64,000 nt of DNA from the NCBI RefSeq assembly GCF_002221525.1, contig NZ_CP011029.1:496001-560000 (forward strand). Reading direction: 5' to 3'. The translations under genes and the position numbers were made by a program. Numbering within the stretch: the stretch's first letter is position 1; every line of letters starts with the position of its first letter. This document shows positions 37,177-46,419 of this stretch, one piece after another. The notes beneath the pieces were generated by a model. That model ran no database searches and had not been told where the DNA came from. It worked only from the letters and a program-made list of their open reading frames with translations. This DNA is from Pseudoalteromonas espejiana DSM 9414. GTDB lineage: Bacteria > Pseudomonadota > Gammaproteobacteria > Enterobacterales > Alteromonadaceae.

Positions 37177-38799
37177 TTATTTAGGGGTAAATTCAGCCGC
37201 ATTAAGGGGGCTGTTTTTTGATATAAAGTCTTGTAGCGCCTGAGCATCTGTTTGGTCAGTACTAACAAAGCCTTTTTTATTCGTAAGCGCAGGGTAACCA
37301 TCACCGCCTGATGCGTTATAGCTATTTAGACTCATGCGGTAAGTTTTATTCTTATTTAATGGTTGGCCATTAATAGCTACATTAACTAGCTGGCCATTTT
37401 TACGTTCAAACGATAGCTTATGATACTGTAAATAAGCACCTGCATCCGGTGGGAAGCTCGTTACAGTATTTAAGTAATTCCATAAATCACTGCCTTGCCA
37501 GTCCATATAAGTGATACGGTTTTTAAAAGGATGTACTTTTAAAACATCTTTATAACTTACTTCGCCAGCTTCTATTGAACTGCGAATACCACCGCCACTT
37601 ATTAGTCCAAAATCGGCATTAACTACGTTCATTTGAGCCTGAATAATTACGCGTGCAAGATTAGTTTGTTGATAACGTACTTTGTTTCTATCACCTTCTA
37701 GGCGCGCATTTACAGAACCAATTGGTCCTGCAATTTGCTTAGCACCTTTTTCTTGATATACCGATAAAAAGGCTTTTAGTTTTGGATCTGGTTTTATGTA
37801 CTCATTAGCCAGTACCGCTTTGGTTGACCCATCTGCTTGCACTTTATCTACATATAAATTTACTGGCATTAGTTTGTAATCAAGTAAAGTTAGTGTGTCG
37901 CCTTCAAGCTTAAATTCTGCTTTACCTACATATTTGCCCCATTCATGGGCTTGCATGATCCAAGTGCCATTTTGTTGGTCGGGTTTACAGGCTAAGCCAG
38001 GCTTAAAGTTGTCGTCGTTTGTATTTTTTGCAGCCATACAAACGGGTTCTTGCGAGTGCCCACCAATAATCATATCTAACGTGTTAGTTGGCAAAGCGCG
38101 TGCAAGTGTTACATCGCCCGGCGCGTTAATACCAAACTTACCATCTACATAATGGCCCATATGGGTTAATGCAATGGTGATGTCAGGGTTATGCTTTTCG
38201 TTTATTTCTTCGGCTAATTGCGAAGTAACATCAACAGGGTTTCTAAACTCTAAATGGCCTATGTATTGAGGGTTAGCAATTTTAGCAGTATCTGTGGTTG
38301 TTAAACCTATAACGGCAACTTTCAAGCCATTTTGTTCAAACACTTTATAGCTCTGAAATGCGTGTTCGCCCGTTGCTTTGTCAAAAATATTTGCCGATAA
38401 CAGAGGAAACGTTGCCCACTTTTGCTGCTTACTTAACACGCTCAGTGGGTTATCAAACTCATGGTTACCAATAGCCATGGCATCATAACCCAGTAACGAC
38501 ATTCCCTTAAAGTCGGGCTCCGCATGTTGTAAGTCTGACTCTGGAATACCTGTATTTATATCGCCACCAGAGAGAAGTAACACAGCATGCCCCTGTTGCT
38601 TGGCCTTATTGCGCAGTGAGTCAATTAAGGTTTTACGTGCAGCCATGCCATACTCGCCTTTTTCGTTATGCCAAAAGCGCCCATGGTTATCATTGGTGTG
38701 GAGTATAGTAATATACTGTGGCTCTACCGCCGTATTTATTGGTGAACTAGTGCAGGCTATTACACTTAAAACAAGTGAGAATAAAATAATTATACGCAT
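37177..38799 (-). CDS. 5'-nucleotidase/UDP-sugar hydrolase lipoprotein (UshA/NutA type)
   Basis: A 540-residue cell-surface or periplasmic hydrolase that dephosphorylates 5'-nucleotides. The lipobox VIAC puts the lipid on C16. The metallophosphatase domain shows HTNDNHGRFW, SGGDINTG, GNHEFDNP and THMGHYVDG with GGHSQEP (metal ligands). The C-terminal domain binds nucleotide (SGGGIRSSIEAGEVSYKD and YNASGGDGYPAL). It resembles Vibrio NutA. It converges with the sensor-like pair, and its role fits the S1/P1 nuclease at 34.2 kb. A Pho-box-like repeat lies 175 bases upstream. Confidence 0.92.
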   Translation of the reverse strand: MRIIILFSLVLSVIACTSSPINTAVEPQYITILHTNDNHGRFWHNEKGEYGMAARKTLIDSLRNKAKQQGHAVLLLSGGDINTGIPESDLQHAEPDFKGMSLLGYDAMAIGNHEFDNPLSVLSKQQKWATFPLLSANIFDKATGEHAFQSYKVFEQNGLKVAVIGLTTTDTAKIANPQYIGHLEFRNPVDVTSQLAEEINEKHNPDITIALTHMGHYVDGKFGINAPGDVTLARALPTNTLDMIIGGHSQEPVCMAAKNTNDDNFKPGLACKPDQQNGTWIMQAHEWGKYVGKAEFKLEGDTLTLLDYKLMPVNLYVDKVQADGSTKAVLANEYIKPDPKLKAFLSVYQEKGAKQIAGPIGSVNARLEGDRNKVRYQQTNLARVIIQAQMNVVNADFGLISGGGIRSSIEAGEVSYKDVLKVHPFKNRITYMDWQGSDLWNYLNTVTSFPPDAGAYLQYHKLSFERKNGQLVNVAINGQPLNKNKTYRMSLNSYNASGGDGYPALTNKKGFVSTDQTDAQALQDFISKNSPLNAAEFTPK

Positions 38800-39098
38800 G
38801 AAGTACCCATTAATTATGGTTTGCTTAAATTCTTAGGCGGTTAGTTTAAACTAATTTAATGGTAAAAAATGTACTTATTTATACTTTTTTATACTGCGGA
38901 TTAAAAATAAGATTAAATTATTTAAGCGTTATTTATGATCTTATTCTTTATAGTTGGCGCTAATATAATTAAAACTGTAATTGAACTGTAACTAAACCGG
39001 TCTTAATTGTAGCTGTGCATTATTAATACTTAGACACTTAATTATGGGTAGATTAGTATTAATGCTTAATTTAAATAACTATAAAAACAGGTTTAATA
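38800..39098. other. Divergent promoter region between the 5'-nucleotidase and cyclophilin genes
   Basis: 299 bases with strong A/T content. The only evident signal is the Pho-box-like direct repeat at 38975-38992. No ORF or repeat element. Confidence 0.5.
38975..38992 (+). promoter_or_regulatory. Pho-box-like direct repeat
   Basis: CTGTAAT-TGAA-CTGTAAC: two heptamers 11 bases apart, as in the PhoB consensus CTGTCAT-N4-CTGTCAT, with one mismatch (A for C at position 5) in the first copy and that plus a final C in the second. It lies between divergent genes, about 105 bases before the cyclophilin and 175 before the 5'-nucleotidase. Confidence 0.45.
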
Positions 39099-39854
39099 AT
39101 GAAAAAGTACCTAATAGGGTCGTTACTTGTATGTGGCAGTTTTACCAGCCACGCTACCATTGTCGAAATGCAAACCTCGCAAGGGGTTATTGAAATTAAT
39201 TTGTTTGATGAGCAAGCCCCCAATACCGTTGCAAACTTTTTAAGTTATATAGAAGATGATGCTTACAATGAAACGGTTATTCATCGCTCAATTACTGACT
39301 TTGTTATTCAGGGCGGCGGCTTTACTTTTTCAGATTCCTTAGACCCAATAACTACAAGGCCAGCAGTGATTAACGAGCCTGTTTTATCAAATGTTAAAGG
39401 CACTATAGCCATGGCTAAGCTTGCTAATGATGAAAACAGCGCGACCAGCCAGTGGTTTTTTAACATGGTAGATAATAGCACTACGCTTGATATCCAAAAT
39501 GGCGGTTATACCGTGTTTGGGCAAATTACAGCACAAAGCCAACCAACGCTCGATAATATATCTGCGTTAGTCCATTGCAGCGATATTCCTGTAGTAGATA
39601 TCACAAGTGATCAGTGTTCGAGTAGCGATGTAACTATTAGCAGCGCTAATTTAGTCACTATTAATAGTGTCGTGGTTTTAGATGATAACCCTGCATCCTC
39701 TACGGGCTTGAATCCAACAAACAATACACTTATTGCGCAAGAAGACACTTCAGATGATGCTATTTCATCAACTAGCTCTGGTGGTGTGCTAGGTGGTTTT
39801 TGGTTATTAATAGCATTTTTTGTATCAGTAAACAGATTAAAACGTACACATTAA
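39099..39854 (+). CDS. Secreted cyclophilin-type peptidyl-prolyl isomerase with GlyGly-CTERM tail
   Basis: A 251-residue exported protein. The signal peptide (1-19, ending TSHA) is followed by a cyclophilin domain: VEMQTSQGVIEINLFDEQAP, NTVANFLSYIEDDAYNETVI, HRSITDFVIQGGGF and ATSQWFFNMVDN. It would isomerise prolyl bonds in exported proteins. A Ser/Thr/Asn-rich linker leads to SSGGVLGGFWLLIAFF plus a basic end, which is a GlyGly-CTERM sorting tail processed by rhombosortase. That implies export by type II secretion and surface anchoring. The last cysteines (about 167 and 176) may pair. Confidence 0.85.
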   Translation: MKKYLIGSLLVCGSFTSHATIVEMQTSQGVIEINLFDEQAPNTVANFLSYIEDDAYNETVIHRSITDFVIQGGGFTFSDSLDPITTRPAVINEPVLSNVKGTIAMAKLANDENSATSQWFFNMVDNSTTLDIQNGGYTVFGQITAQSQPTLDNISALVHCSDIPVVDITSDQCSSSDVTISSANLVTINSVVVLDDNPASSTGLNPTNNTLIAQEDTSDDAISSTSSGGVLGGFWLLIAFFVSVNRLKRTH

Positions 39855-39876
39855 CTTTACGCTTTAACCTGTTTAA

Positions 39877-40033
39877 TACCAATACGCTTAATTAAACTCT
39901 TTATTTTGACGATGAAAAACGTGTGGGAGCTAGGCAAAAAATTAGCTATTTAGTTATTATCAATGAAAATTTTAGCGCAGGTAGCAACACGTTTAGCTAC
40001 GCAAATATAGTTAAGGACTATTGCAAATTGGTA
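39877..40033. repeat. Intergenic inverted-repeat element, copy A (157 bp)
   Basis: The ends TACCAATACGCTTAATTA and, at the right, ATTGCAAATTGGTA are inverted. The interior shares AGGCAAAAAATTAGC, TATTTAGTTATT and AGCAACACGTTTAGC with copies at 50150 and 54727. It is the most diverged copy. It lies between two convergent genes. Confidence 0.72.
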
Positions 40034-40072
40034 TAATACGCAGTATTGGCAAGCGGCTTTTTGAAGTCGCTT

Positions 40073-40492
40073 TTAAAACAACATAATTCGCCAAATAACA
40101 GCCAGCCACAGTGCAAACACACTGGCGCAACCAAGTAAAAACACATTAAAACGCATTCTAATGTTATTACTACCAATATGAATAATGGTGTGGATGATTC
40201 GCGTAAGTACAAATAAGCACGCTAATGCTGCAATTAAGTAGCTCGCGCTATTTAGTTGCAGTGCAATTAGGCAACCTGCATAAAAAAGCACTGGAATTTC
40301 AAACTGGTTGGTAAAGTTTCTATCAGCTACCCGTACTGAGTCTCCGGCGCTATCAAGGCGCATAGTTTTAAAGTCACTAAACTGTAATTGCTTGTTTTTT
40401 GCTGCAGCAAAGCGTCTTTTCCCCATGATAAGCATAACAATGAGTGACAACGTCACTTGAGCAAACATGGCGAGTATTATTGTTTTTTCCAT
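40073..40492 (-). CDS. MAPEG-family membrane protein
   Basis: A 139-residue protein with four predicted TM helices, including the first (about 4-24) and a pair at the end. The sequence RVADRNFTNQFEIPVLFYAG matches the MAPEG signature (membrane-associated eicosanoid/glutathione proteins), where NFxNQFExPVLFY is diagnostic. Bacterial members are of uncertain activity; glutathione-dependent detoxification is a possibility only. It is monocistronic, with the repeat element downstream. Confidence 0.85.
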   Translation of the reverse strand: MEKTIILAMFAQVTLSLIVMLIMGKRRFAAAKNKQLQFSDFKTMRLDSAGDSVRVADRNFTNQFEIPVLFYAGCLIALQLNSASYLIAALACLFVLTRIIHTIIHIGSNNIRMRFNVFLLGCASVFALWLAVIWRIMLF

Positions 40493-40668
40493 TTTTTTCC
40501 CTTGTCGTTATTTTGTTTCTTTTAGTATGCAGGTGTTTTTCACAATGTGTTACATAATTTACGCTTATTTTGTGGTAAACCATTAATTGATAATGTTAAT
40601 TTAACCCCCATAGAAATATTTTTATTGGCTACAGAAAATAACAGCCGTTTTTAAAATTGGAAAATAAA

Positions 40669-43551
40669 ATGAAAAAAATTATTGGCTTTAGTGCTATTGC
40701 CTTAGCAGTTTTAAGTGGTTGTTCTAATACTTCATCGACTTCTGGAGCGCCTGCGGCTTCATTACTTTCCGATACTTTAGTGGTCAGCCCAAACGATACG
40801 CGTGAATATAAAACACTTAAATTAGCAAACGAGATTGACGTTATTTTAGTTTCAGACCCAAGCGCCGAAAAATCAGCAGCTTCTTTAAGTGTAGGGGTAG
40901 GTTTACTGCACGACCCAATGATGCAACAAGGTATGGCGCATTATTTAGAGCATATGCTGTTTTTAGGCACTGAGCGTTACCCAGATACCAAAGGGTATTC
41001 TGATTTTATGACCAAAAATGGTGGGGTTAATAACGCCTATACTTGGCTCGATATTACCAACTATATGTTTAAAATTAATAACGATGCCTTTGATGAAGGA
41101 CTAGACCGTTTTGCTGACTTTTTTAAAGCCCCAAAGCTCTACCCAGAGTATACAGATAAAGAAAAAAACGCGGTAAACGCAGAGTGGTCAATGCGCCGAG
41201 AAATGGACTTTTTTGGGCAATTTAAACTTGCCCGTAAAATGATGGGCGATCACCCCGCTAACCGTTTTTTAATTGGTAACCTAGAAACACTTGGCGATAA
41301 AAAAGGCAGCTCGCTGCACAAAGAAACTGTCGACTTTTACAATAAGTACTACTCATCAAATATAATGAAAGTGGCGCTTATTTCTAACTTGCCAATTGCT
41401 GAAATGGAACAAAAAGCGCAAAAGTACTTTGCTGATATAAAAAATAAAAATATCGAAAAACCAAGTGTTACGGCTGAACTTGATTTTGATAAGGCTGGAG
41501 GTAAACGCGTATTCTATTCACCTAATGAAGATGTAAAACAGCTGCAGCTAGAGTTCACAATTAACAACAATAGTGATGAGTTTGCACTTAAACCTAATCG
41601 TTATGTTGCTTATTTATTAAGTAACGAAATGCAAGGTAGCCCCGCGCAAGTTTTACGTGATAAAGGCTGGGTATCGCAGTTAACAGCGACGCCATCACCA
41701 AGCCAATATGGTAACTATGGTTCACTTAATGTGTCTATGGAATTAACCGACGAGGGCATGAAAAATCGTGAGACGATAGTTGCGACTATCATGCAATACA
41801 TCGACTTAATTAAAGAAGAAGGTGTAGATAGTAAGTACTTTAACGAAATTAAAACGTCGCTAAGCAATCAGTTTAAATTTTTAGAAAAGGGCGACGAATT
41901 TAGCTATGTAAGCGCGCTTACGGGTAGCATGCAAGACTACCCACTAAATCACGTAATTGATGCTCCTTACTATTATGCTAAGTTTGATGCCAGCGCAATT
42001 AATAGTGTGCTTGAGCAGTTAAATCCAAAAACGTTGCGCGTTTGGTATATATCTCAACAAGAAGAAACAGACTCGCAATTACATTTTTATGATGGCAAAT
42101 ATCGCATTAACGACATTAGCGATGATGAAATTGCCAGTTGGAAAAAGCCAAGTGAATTTAAATTAGCACTGCCTAGTGTAAACAACTTACTACCTGAGAG
42201 CTTTGCAATTAAAACTAAAGCGTTTAAAGAGCAAAAGCACCCAGTATTAGCTTATGATAAAAACGGCGTGAAAGTATGGCGCCAAGCAAGCCAAAAGTTT
42301 GCAGAGCAACCAAAAGGTCTTGTTGAGGTATACATAAACACTCAACCTGGTTTAACTGATATAAACGCTGAGGTGCTTTATTCGGTATGGGCTGACTTAT
42401 ACAACATACAGCAAAGTCAGTTAAGCACTGAAGCTGCTATAGCGGGTATGAGTGTAAGCCTTGCGCCAAGTAACGGCCTTGTATTATCAATGAGTGGCTT
42501 TACTGATAAACAAGACGTATTACTTAAACAAGCGCTTAGCGGTTTAAAAGCTGATGTTACTGCACAAGCACTTAGCCAAGCAATTGATCGCTACAAACGT
42601 GGTTTACTTAACCAACAAAAGCAGTTTCCGTATGCGCAAGCATTTGGCGCTTATTCAAAACTTATTCGCACCGGTAGTTTTGATACAGACGCACTCATAA
42701 ACGCGGCTGAGTCATTATCTGTTGCTGATTTAAATAATTTAAAAACAGCAACTTTTGCTAAAAACGATTTACGCGTGTTTAGTTATGGTAACTATAACCA
42801 GCAAGATATTGATGCAATAGCTGGCGAATTAAGCGCTACGCTTGAAAGTAATCATACGCACAGTGAGTTTGCGCGCAGCAAAGCATGGTTACCGCAACCA
42901 GGCGAAACACTGGTACTTCAAAAAGATATTGATGTTGCCGATGTAGCCGTTGTTGATATGACCGTACACCCTGTAGCCGGTTATAAACAAAAGGCGCAAG
43001 CTGCCGTATTACAAGGGCACTTTAGAACAGTTGCGTTTGATAAAATGCGCACTGAAGAGCAACTAGCTTACGCTGTAGGTGCATTAGCTCGCCCAATAGA
43101 AGATTACTCAGCCATTGGCTTATTTATTCAGACCCCGGTTAAAGGGCCAAAAGAGATACAAGCACGCTTTGATCAATTTAAAAAAGAGTACGCGGTAGAG
43201 CTTGATAACATGAGCACTGATACATTCGAGCAGCTTAAAAACGCGACGTTAGTATCACTAAAAGAGCAGCCTAAAAATTTAAGCGACGAAATGAGCCCGC
43301 TTATAACAGACTGGTACCGCGAAAACTTTAAATTTGATTCAAAGCAAAAGCTGATTGATGAAGTAGAACAAGTAACGCTTGCAGATATAAAACAGTACTA
43401 CAAGCAAACCATGCTAAACCCTCAAGCTGCGCGTTTAAATGTACAGCTGCGTGGTACTAAGTTTATTGAAAGTGACTTTGCTGATTTACCTAATCAAACA
43501 AAAATCACTACGCTTGACGCTTATTACAATGGCATTAAGTTACAAAAATAA
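40669..43551 (+). CDS. M16-family (insulinase/pitrilysin) zinc protease, lipoprotein
   Basis: About 960 residues from the ATG at 40669, chosen over an in-frame TTG four codons earlier because TTGGAA sits at good spacing. The lipobox LSGC places it in an envelope membrane (C18). The inverted zinc motif HYLEH lies at residues 91-95 with NAEWSMRRE supplying the third ligand. Four M16 domains follow, with RTEEQLAYAVG near the C-terminus, the substrate-binding signature of pitrilysin. It degrades peptides in the periplasm or at the surface. A bidirectional terminator follows. Confidence 0.93.
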   Translation: MKKIIGFSAIALAVLSGCSNTSSTSGAPAASLLSDTLVVSPNDTREYKTLKLANEIDVILVSDPSAEKSAASLSVGVGLLHDPMMQQGMAHYLEHMLFLGTERYPDTKGYSDFMTKNGGVNNAYTWLDITNYMFKINNDAFDEGLDRFADFFKAPKLYPEYTDKEKNAVNAEWSMRREMDFFGQFKLARKMMGDHPANRFLIGNLETLGDKKGSSLHKETVDFYNKYYSSNIMKVALISNLPIAEMEQKAQKYFADIKNKNIEKPSVTAELDFDKAGGKRVFYSPNEDVKQLQLEFTINNNSDEFALKPNRYVAYLLSNEMQGSPAQVLRDKGWVSQLTATPSPSQYGNYGSLNVSMELTDEGMKNRETIVATIMQYIDLIKEEGVDSKYFNEIKTSLSNQFKFLEKGDEFSYVSALTGSMQDYPLNHVIDAPYYYAKFDASAINSVLEQLNPKTLRVWYISQQEETDSQLHFYDGKYRINDISDDEIASWKKPSEFKLALPSVNNLLPESFAIKTKAFKEQKHPVLAYDKNGVKVWRQASQKFAEQPKGLVEVYINTQPGLTDINAEVLYSVWADLYNIQQSQLSTEAAIAGMSVSLAPSNGLVLSMSGFTDKQDVLLKQALSGLKADVTAQALSQAIDRYKRGLLNQQKQFPYAQAFGAYSKLIRTGSFDTDALINAAESLSVADLNNLKTATFAKNDLRVFSYGNYNQQDIDAIAGELSATLESNHTHSEFARSKAWLPQPGETLVLQKDIDVADVAVVDMTVHPVAGYKQKAQAAVLQGHFRTVAFDKMRTEEQLAYAVGALARPIEDYSAIGLFIQTPVKGPKEIQARFDQFKKEYAVELDNMSTDTFEQLKNATLVSLKEQPKNLSDEMSPLITDWYRENFKFDSKQKLIDEVEQVTLADIKQYYKQTMLNPQAARLNVQLRGTKFIESDFADLPNQTKITTLDAYYNGIKLQK

Positions 43552-43573
43552 ACGTTATATCTAAAGTTAAAAT

Positions 43574-43606
43574 AAACCCCAATGTATTGCTACATTGGGG
43601 TTTTTA
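43574..43606. terminator. Bidirectional terminator between the M16 and NhaC genes
   Basis: AAACCCCAATGTA (43574-43586) pairs with TACATTGGGGTTT (43591-43603), loop TTGC, with T/A runs on both sides. Confidence 0.88.
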
Positions 43607-43627
43607 TTTCACTCGTCTAACTAATAT

Positions 43628-45010
43628 TTATGCCATAACAATAAAGCCTATAACCGCCATTGAAGCCGCTATTAACGTGTAAGGTAATTGCGTTACCGCA
43701 TGGCTCATTAAGTTACAGCCAGAGCCTTGAGCTGCAAGTACTGTAGAGTCTGAATAAAAGCACGCTTGGCTACCAAATGATGAAGCCGATAATAACGCGC
43801 CAATTACTAATGGAATATTTGCATCAACCGCAGTTGCCAGTGGCATAACGATAGGTATAGACACTGCAAAAATACCCCAGCTAGAGCCTGTAGCAAACGC
43901 TAACACTGCCATCGCAATAAACACCACTGCTGGTAAGTATTGCGCCGTCATATATGGGCTTAAACTGCCTATAACAAATTGTGGTAAACCTATTAAATCG
44001 CATACATCTTTAAAAATAAACGCGGCAATGACAGTGCCAATGGCCGGTATCATACTTTTAAAGCCATCAAGCATACGTTCAATCATTTCGCTAACGCTCA
44101 TTAACTTTTGTAGTGCATAAAAAGGTAAAGTTACCGCCATGGTTGCCAGTAAGCCTTTGTATACATCTATTTCAAAGTAAACGGTAAAAGCTACTAGTAA
44201 AATTATTGGCAGTAAAAAGTTATGTAACTTTCCTTTAGGATCGGCATCTTCAAAGTTTTCTTCTACTGCTTTTACTGCGTATTCGTCGGCTGTTTGAATA
44301 TCACTAAACTGAGCAGGGTCTACACTGGCTTGCTCTATTTTCGCCATTTGTTCTGCTTTTTTCATAGGGCCAATAGCAGGTATAACACCTAATACCACTA
44401 ACAAAACCACCAGTACTGCAAACCAGGCGTAAAACATATAAGGAATTGCTTGAATATAAACTGCAATCCCTTTGCCTTCCTCGGCAATGCCGTTATCTAC
44501 TAATAGTCCGCCAAAAAATACTGCCCAAGTAGATAATGGTACAAGCACACAAATTGGTGCCGCTGTTGAGTCGACAACGTAGGCAAGCATTTCACGGCTA
44601 ACTTTAAATTTATCGGTAATGCGCTTCATCGTTTCACCAACAGTAAGCGCATTTAAGTAGTCATCAATAAAAATAACCACGCCTAAACAAAAGGTCATAA
44701 ATAAAGAGGAACGCTTACCTTTGGTGTATTTTAACGCTAATTTGCCAAACGCCGACGCACCGCCAGTGCGCACTAATAAGGCGATTAAAGCGCCAAAGCC
44801 ACCGCATACGAGTATTAACCAACCTATGGTTTCGTCGGTCATTACTTTTAGCGATGTGCTGGCAAAATTAGCAAGTACCTGAGCCGGGTCAGCTATTACT
44901 AAGCCAACTAAAGCACCAATAAGTAAAGATAAAATAGGGCGGCGTAAAACAACAGCCAAAACAACAACCACCGCTGGTGGCAGTAAACTTAACGCAGAAG
45001 GTTCGAGCAT
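43628..45010 (-). CDS. NhaC-family Na+/H+ antiporter-like transporter
   Basis: A 460-residue inner-membrane protein with about 11-12 TM helices. It belongs to the NhaC/YqkI-like ion-transporter superfamily: GGFGALIALLVRTGGASAFG, VVIFIDDYLNALTVGETMKR (an acidic pair in a membrane helix) and VDSTAAPICVLVPLSTWAVF. A charged cytoplasmic loop lies at about 215-255. It could exchange Na+/H+ or carry amino or organic acids; members vary. Marine habitat fits Na+ export. Monocistronic, start by ATG after a poor ribosome site. Confidence 0.82.
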   Translation of the reverse strand: MLEPSALSLLPPAVVVVLAVVLRRPILSLLIGALVGLVIADPAQVLANFASTSLKVMTDETIGWLILVCGGFGALIALLVRTGGASAFGKLALKYTKGKRSSLFMTFCLGVVIFIDDYLNALTVGETMKRITDKFKVSREMLAYVVDSTAAPICVLVPLSTWAVFFGGLLVDNGIAEEGKGIAVYIQAIPYMFYAWFAVLVVLLVVLGVIPAIGPMKKAEQMAKIEQASVDPAQFSDIQTADEYAVKAVEENFEDADPKGKLHNFLLPIILLVAFTVYFEIDVYKGLLATMAVTLPFYALQKLMSVSEMIERMLDGFKSMIPAIGTVIAAFIFKDVCDLIGLPQFVIGSLSPYMTAQYLPAVVFIAMAVLAFATGSSWGIFAVSIPIVMPLATAVDANIPLVIGALLSASSFGSQACFYSDSTVLAAQGSGCNLMSHAVTQLPYTLIAASMAVIGFIVMA

Positions 45011-45313
45011 TTAAGTGTTCACAAAATTAAAAGCATATTTAAAATTTAAATTGCTTATACAAAAACAAAGAAAATGATAGTTTGTTGTTAAATCATTTTC
45101 CAAGTCACTGCTTTTGTACGCGAGAGGGGTATTTAAACGGTTATGTTAAATTAAAGGTTTAAATAAAAACGCGTTGGCTTTGGCGCCAGACGGAGCAAGG
45201 AATGCATACCGCTATTGTTGTGCCTGTAAAAACATCGGCGCAAAAATAATCTGCTTTTGCATTTCAGTCAATAAAAATTTACGTGCAAAATAACTATTTT
45301 ACAGAGGCTTTGA
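45011..45313. other. Divergent intergenic region, no gene seen
   Basis: 303 bases between the NhaC-family and GNAT genes. It contains a GC-richer patch (about 45175-45205, with TTGGCGCCAGACGGAGC), but no ORF, clear hairpin or known repeat. Confidence 0.4.
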
Positions 45314-45814
45314 ATGGACACCGTATTTAAAACAAAACGTTTAGAGCTTCGCTATGCAAATGAGCACGATGCCGCCATGCTGCTTACTTTGGCTAATCAG
45401 CCAAACTTTATAAAACATATTGGCGATAAAGCCATTTATACGCTCAATGATGCCAAAAATTATATTGAGCAGTCGTTTACCGCTGCTCATAAACATCAAG
45501 GGTTTGGGCCTTATATTATTACTTTGAGAGGGGGAGAAGCTGTTGGGGTTGCTGGTTTTTATAAACGTGCGGTGCTTCAATACCCCGACCTAGGCTTTGC
45601 ACTTTTAACTAATCATGAAAAGAATGGCTATATTTTTGAAGCGGCAAACGTTTTACTACAAAATAAGCACACACTGGGTATCAATCAGGTAAGTGCTATC
45701 GCTTCGCCAAGTAATAAAGCTTCGCAAAGTGTATTGCTAAAATTAGGCTTTAAAAAGGTAGGCAAGGCGGTTATTAATGATGATAAAACCGCCGTTGATG
45801 TATATGGTTATTAA
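45314..45814 (+). CDS. GNAT-family N-acetyltransferase
   Basis: A 166-residue RimJ/RimL-like acetyltransferase. It starts with RLELRYANEHDAAMLL and has EAVGVAGFYKRAVLQYPDLG across the central strands. The CoA-binding loop is weaker than usual (LTNHEKNGYIFEAANVLLQN), and the end SNKASQSVLLKLGFKKVGKA is typical of the family. Substrate is unknown; amino-acid or ribosomal-protein N-terminal groups are usual. Its stop overlaps that of the convergent pqiC gene. Confidence 0.85.
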   Translation: MDTVFKTKRLELRYANEHDAAMLLTLANQPNFIKHIGDKAIYTLNDAKNYIEQSFTAAHKHQGFGPYIITLRGGEAVGVAGFYKRAVLQYPDLGFALLTNHEKNGYIFEAANVLLQNKHTLGINQVSAIASPSNKASQSVLLKLGFKKVGKAVINDDKTAVDVYGY

Positions 45815-46419
45815 AGTCGTGCTTGCTCTATTGCTTTAGCCACGTCTAAATTTATGTTTAGCCAGGTTTTTTCAAGCGTAGCGACTAAACCATCGTATCC
45901 GTCGTCGTCTATTGGTACTACGTTTGAAAAGTTATGAATACTAATTAAACGTCGTCCAGTTTCTGGGTGAGTATAATATAAGCGCCAAAGGCCAGATATA
46001 TCAGCATTCCCTTGCATGTCGCCATTAAAATGGTGAACCTCATACTCAAGTTCATAAAATGTTTGTTGATCAACCTCTGTAATAACAGGTAAGCCTTTAA
46101 TCACCATCCAGTTCGGCATAGCGTTAAAGAGTGTTTGTTGCGCCGTAGCGGTAAGCATGACATCTGGCGATTCACCCCACAAATTATAATTAGCAGCGTG
46201 TATTTGATTTCTATCTACTTTCATCGCAATGCCTAAATTATTTAAAGCTCCCCTAAGTGCAACGGTTTGTACTCTAAGTTGTGCGTCGGTATCTTTAACA
46301 TTACGTGACGAATAAGCAATAGGTTGCTCAAACTGATAATATTGCGTAGCTGTTTGAATTGACGCACTGCACCCTGCAAGCGTAACTAGCGCGGCAACGA
46401 TTAATAATAACTGTTTCAT
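45811..46419 (-). CDS. pqiC: PqiC/YmbA-type outer-membrane lipoprotein
   Basis: A 202-residue lipoprotein with lipobox LAGC (C17). It follows pqiB directly with a one-base overlap. The core (YYQFEQPIAYSSRNVKDTD then LRVQTVALRGALNN, with a late YDGLVATLEKTW) matches the ABC-type lipoprotein domain of PqiC/YmbA, which in E. coli docks PqiB at the outer membrane. It probably completes a trans-envelope lipid-transport tunnel. Confidence 0.85.
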   Translation of the reverse strand: MKQLLLIVAALVTLAGCSASIQTATQYYQFEQPIAYSSRNVKDTDAQLRVQTVALRGALNNLGIAMKVDRNQIHAANYNLWGESPDVMLTATAQQTLFNAMPNWMVIKGLPVITEVDQQTFYELEYEVHHFNGDMQGNADISGLWRLYYTHPETGRRLISIHNFSNVVPIDDDGYDGLVATLEKTWLNINLDVAKAIEQARL

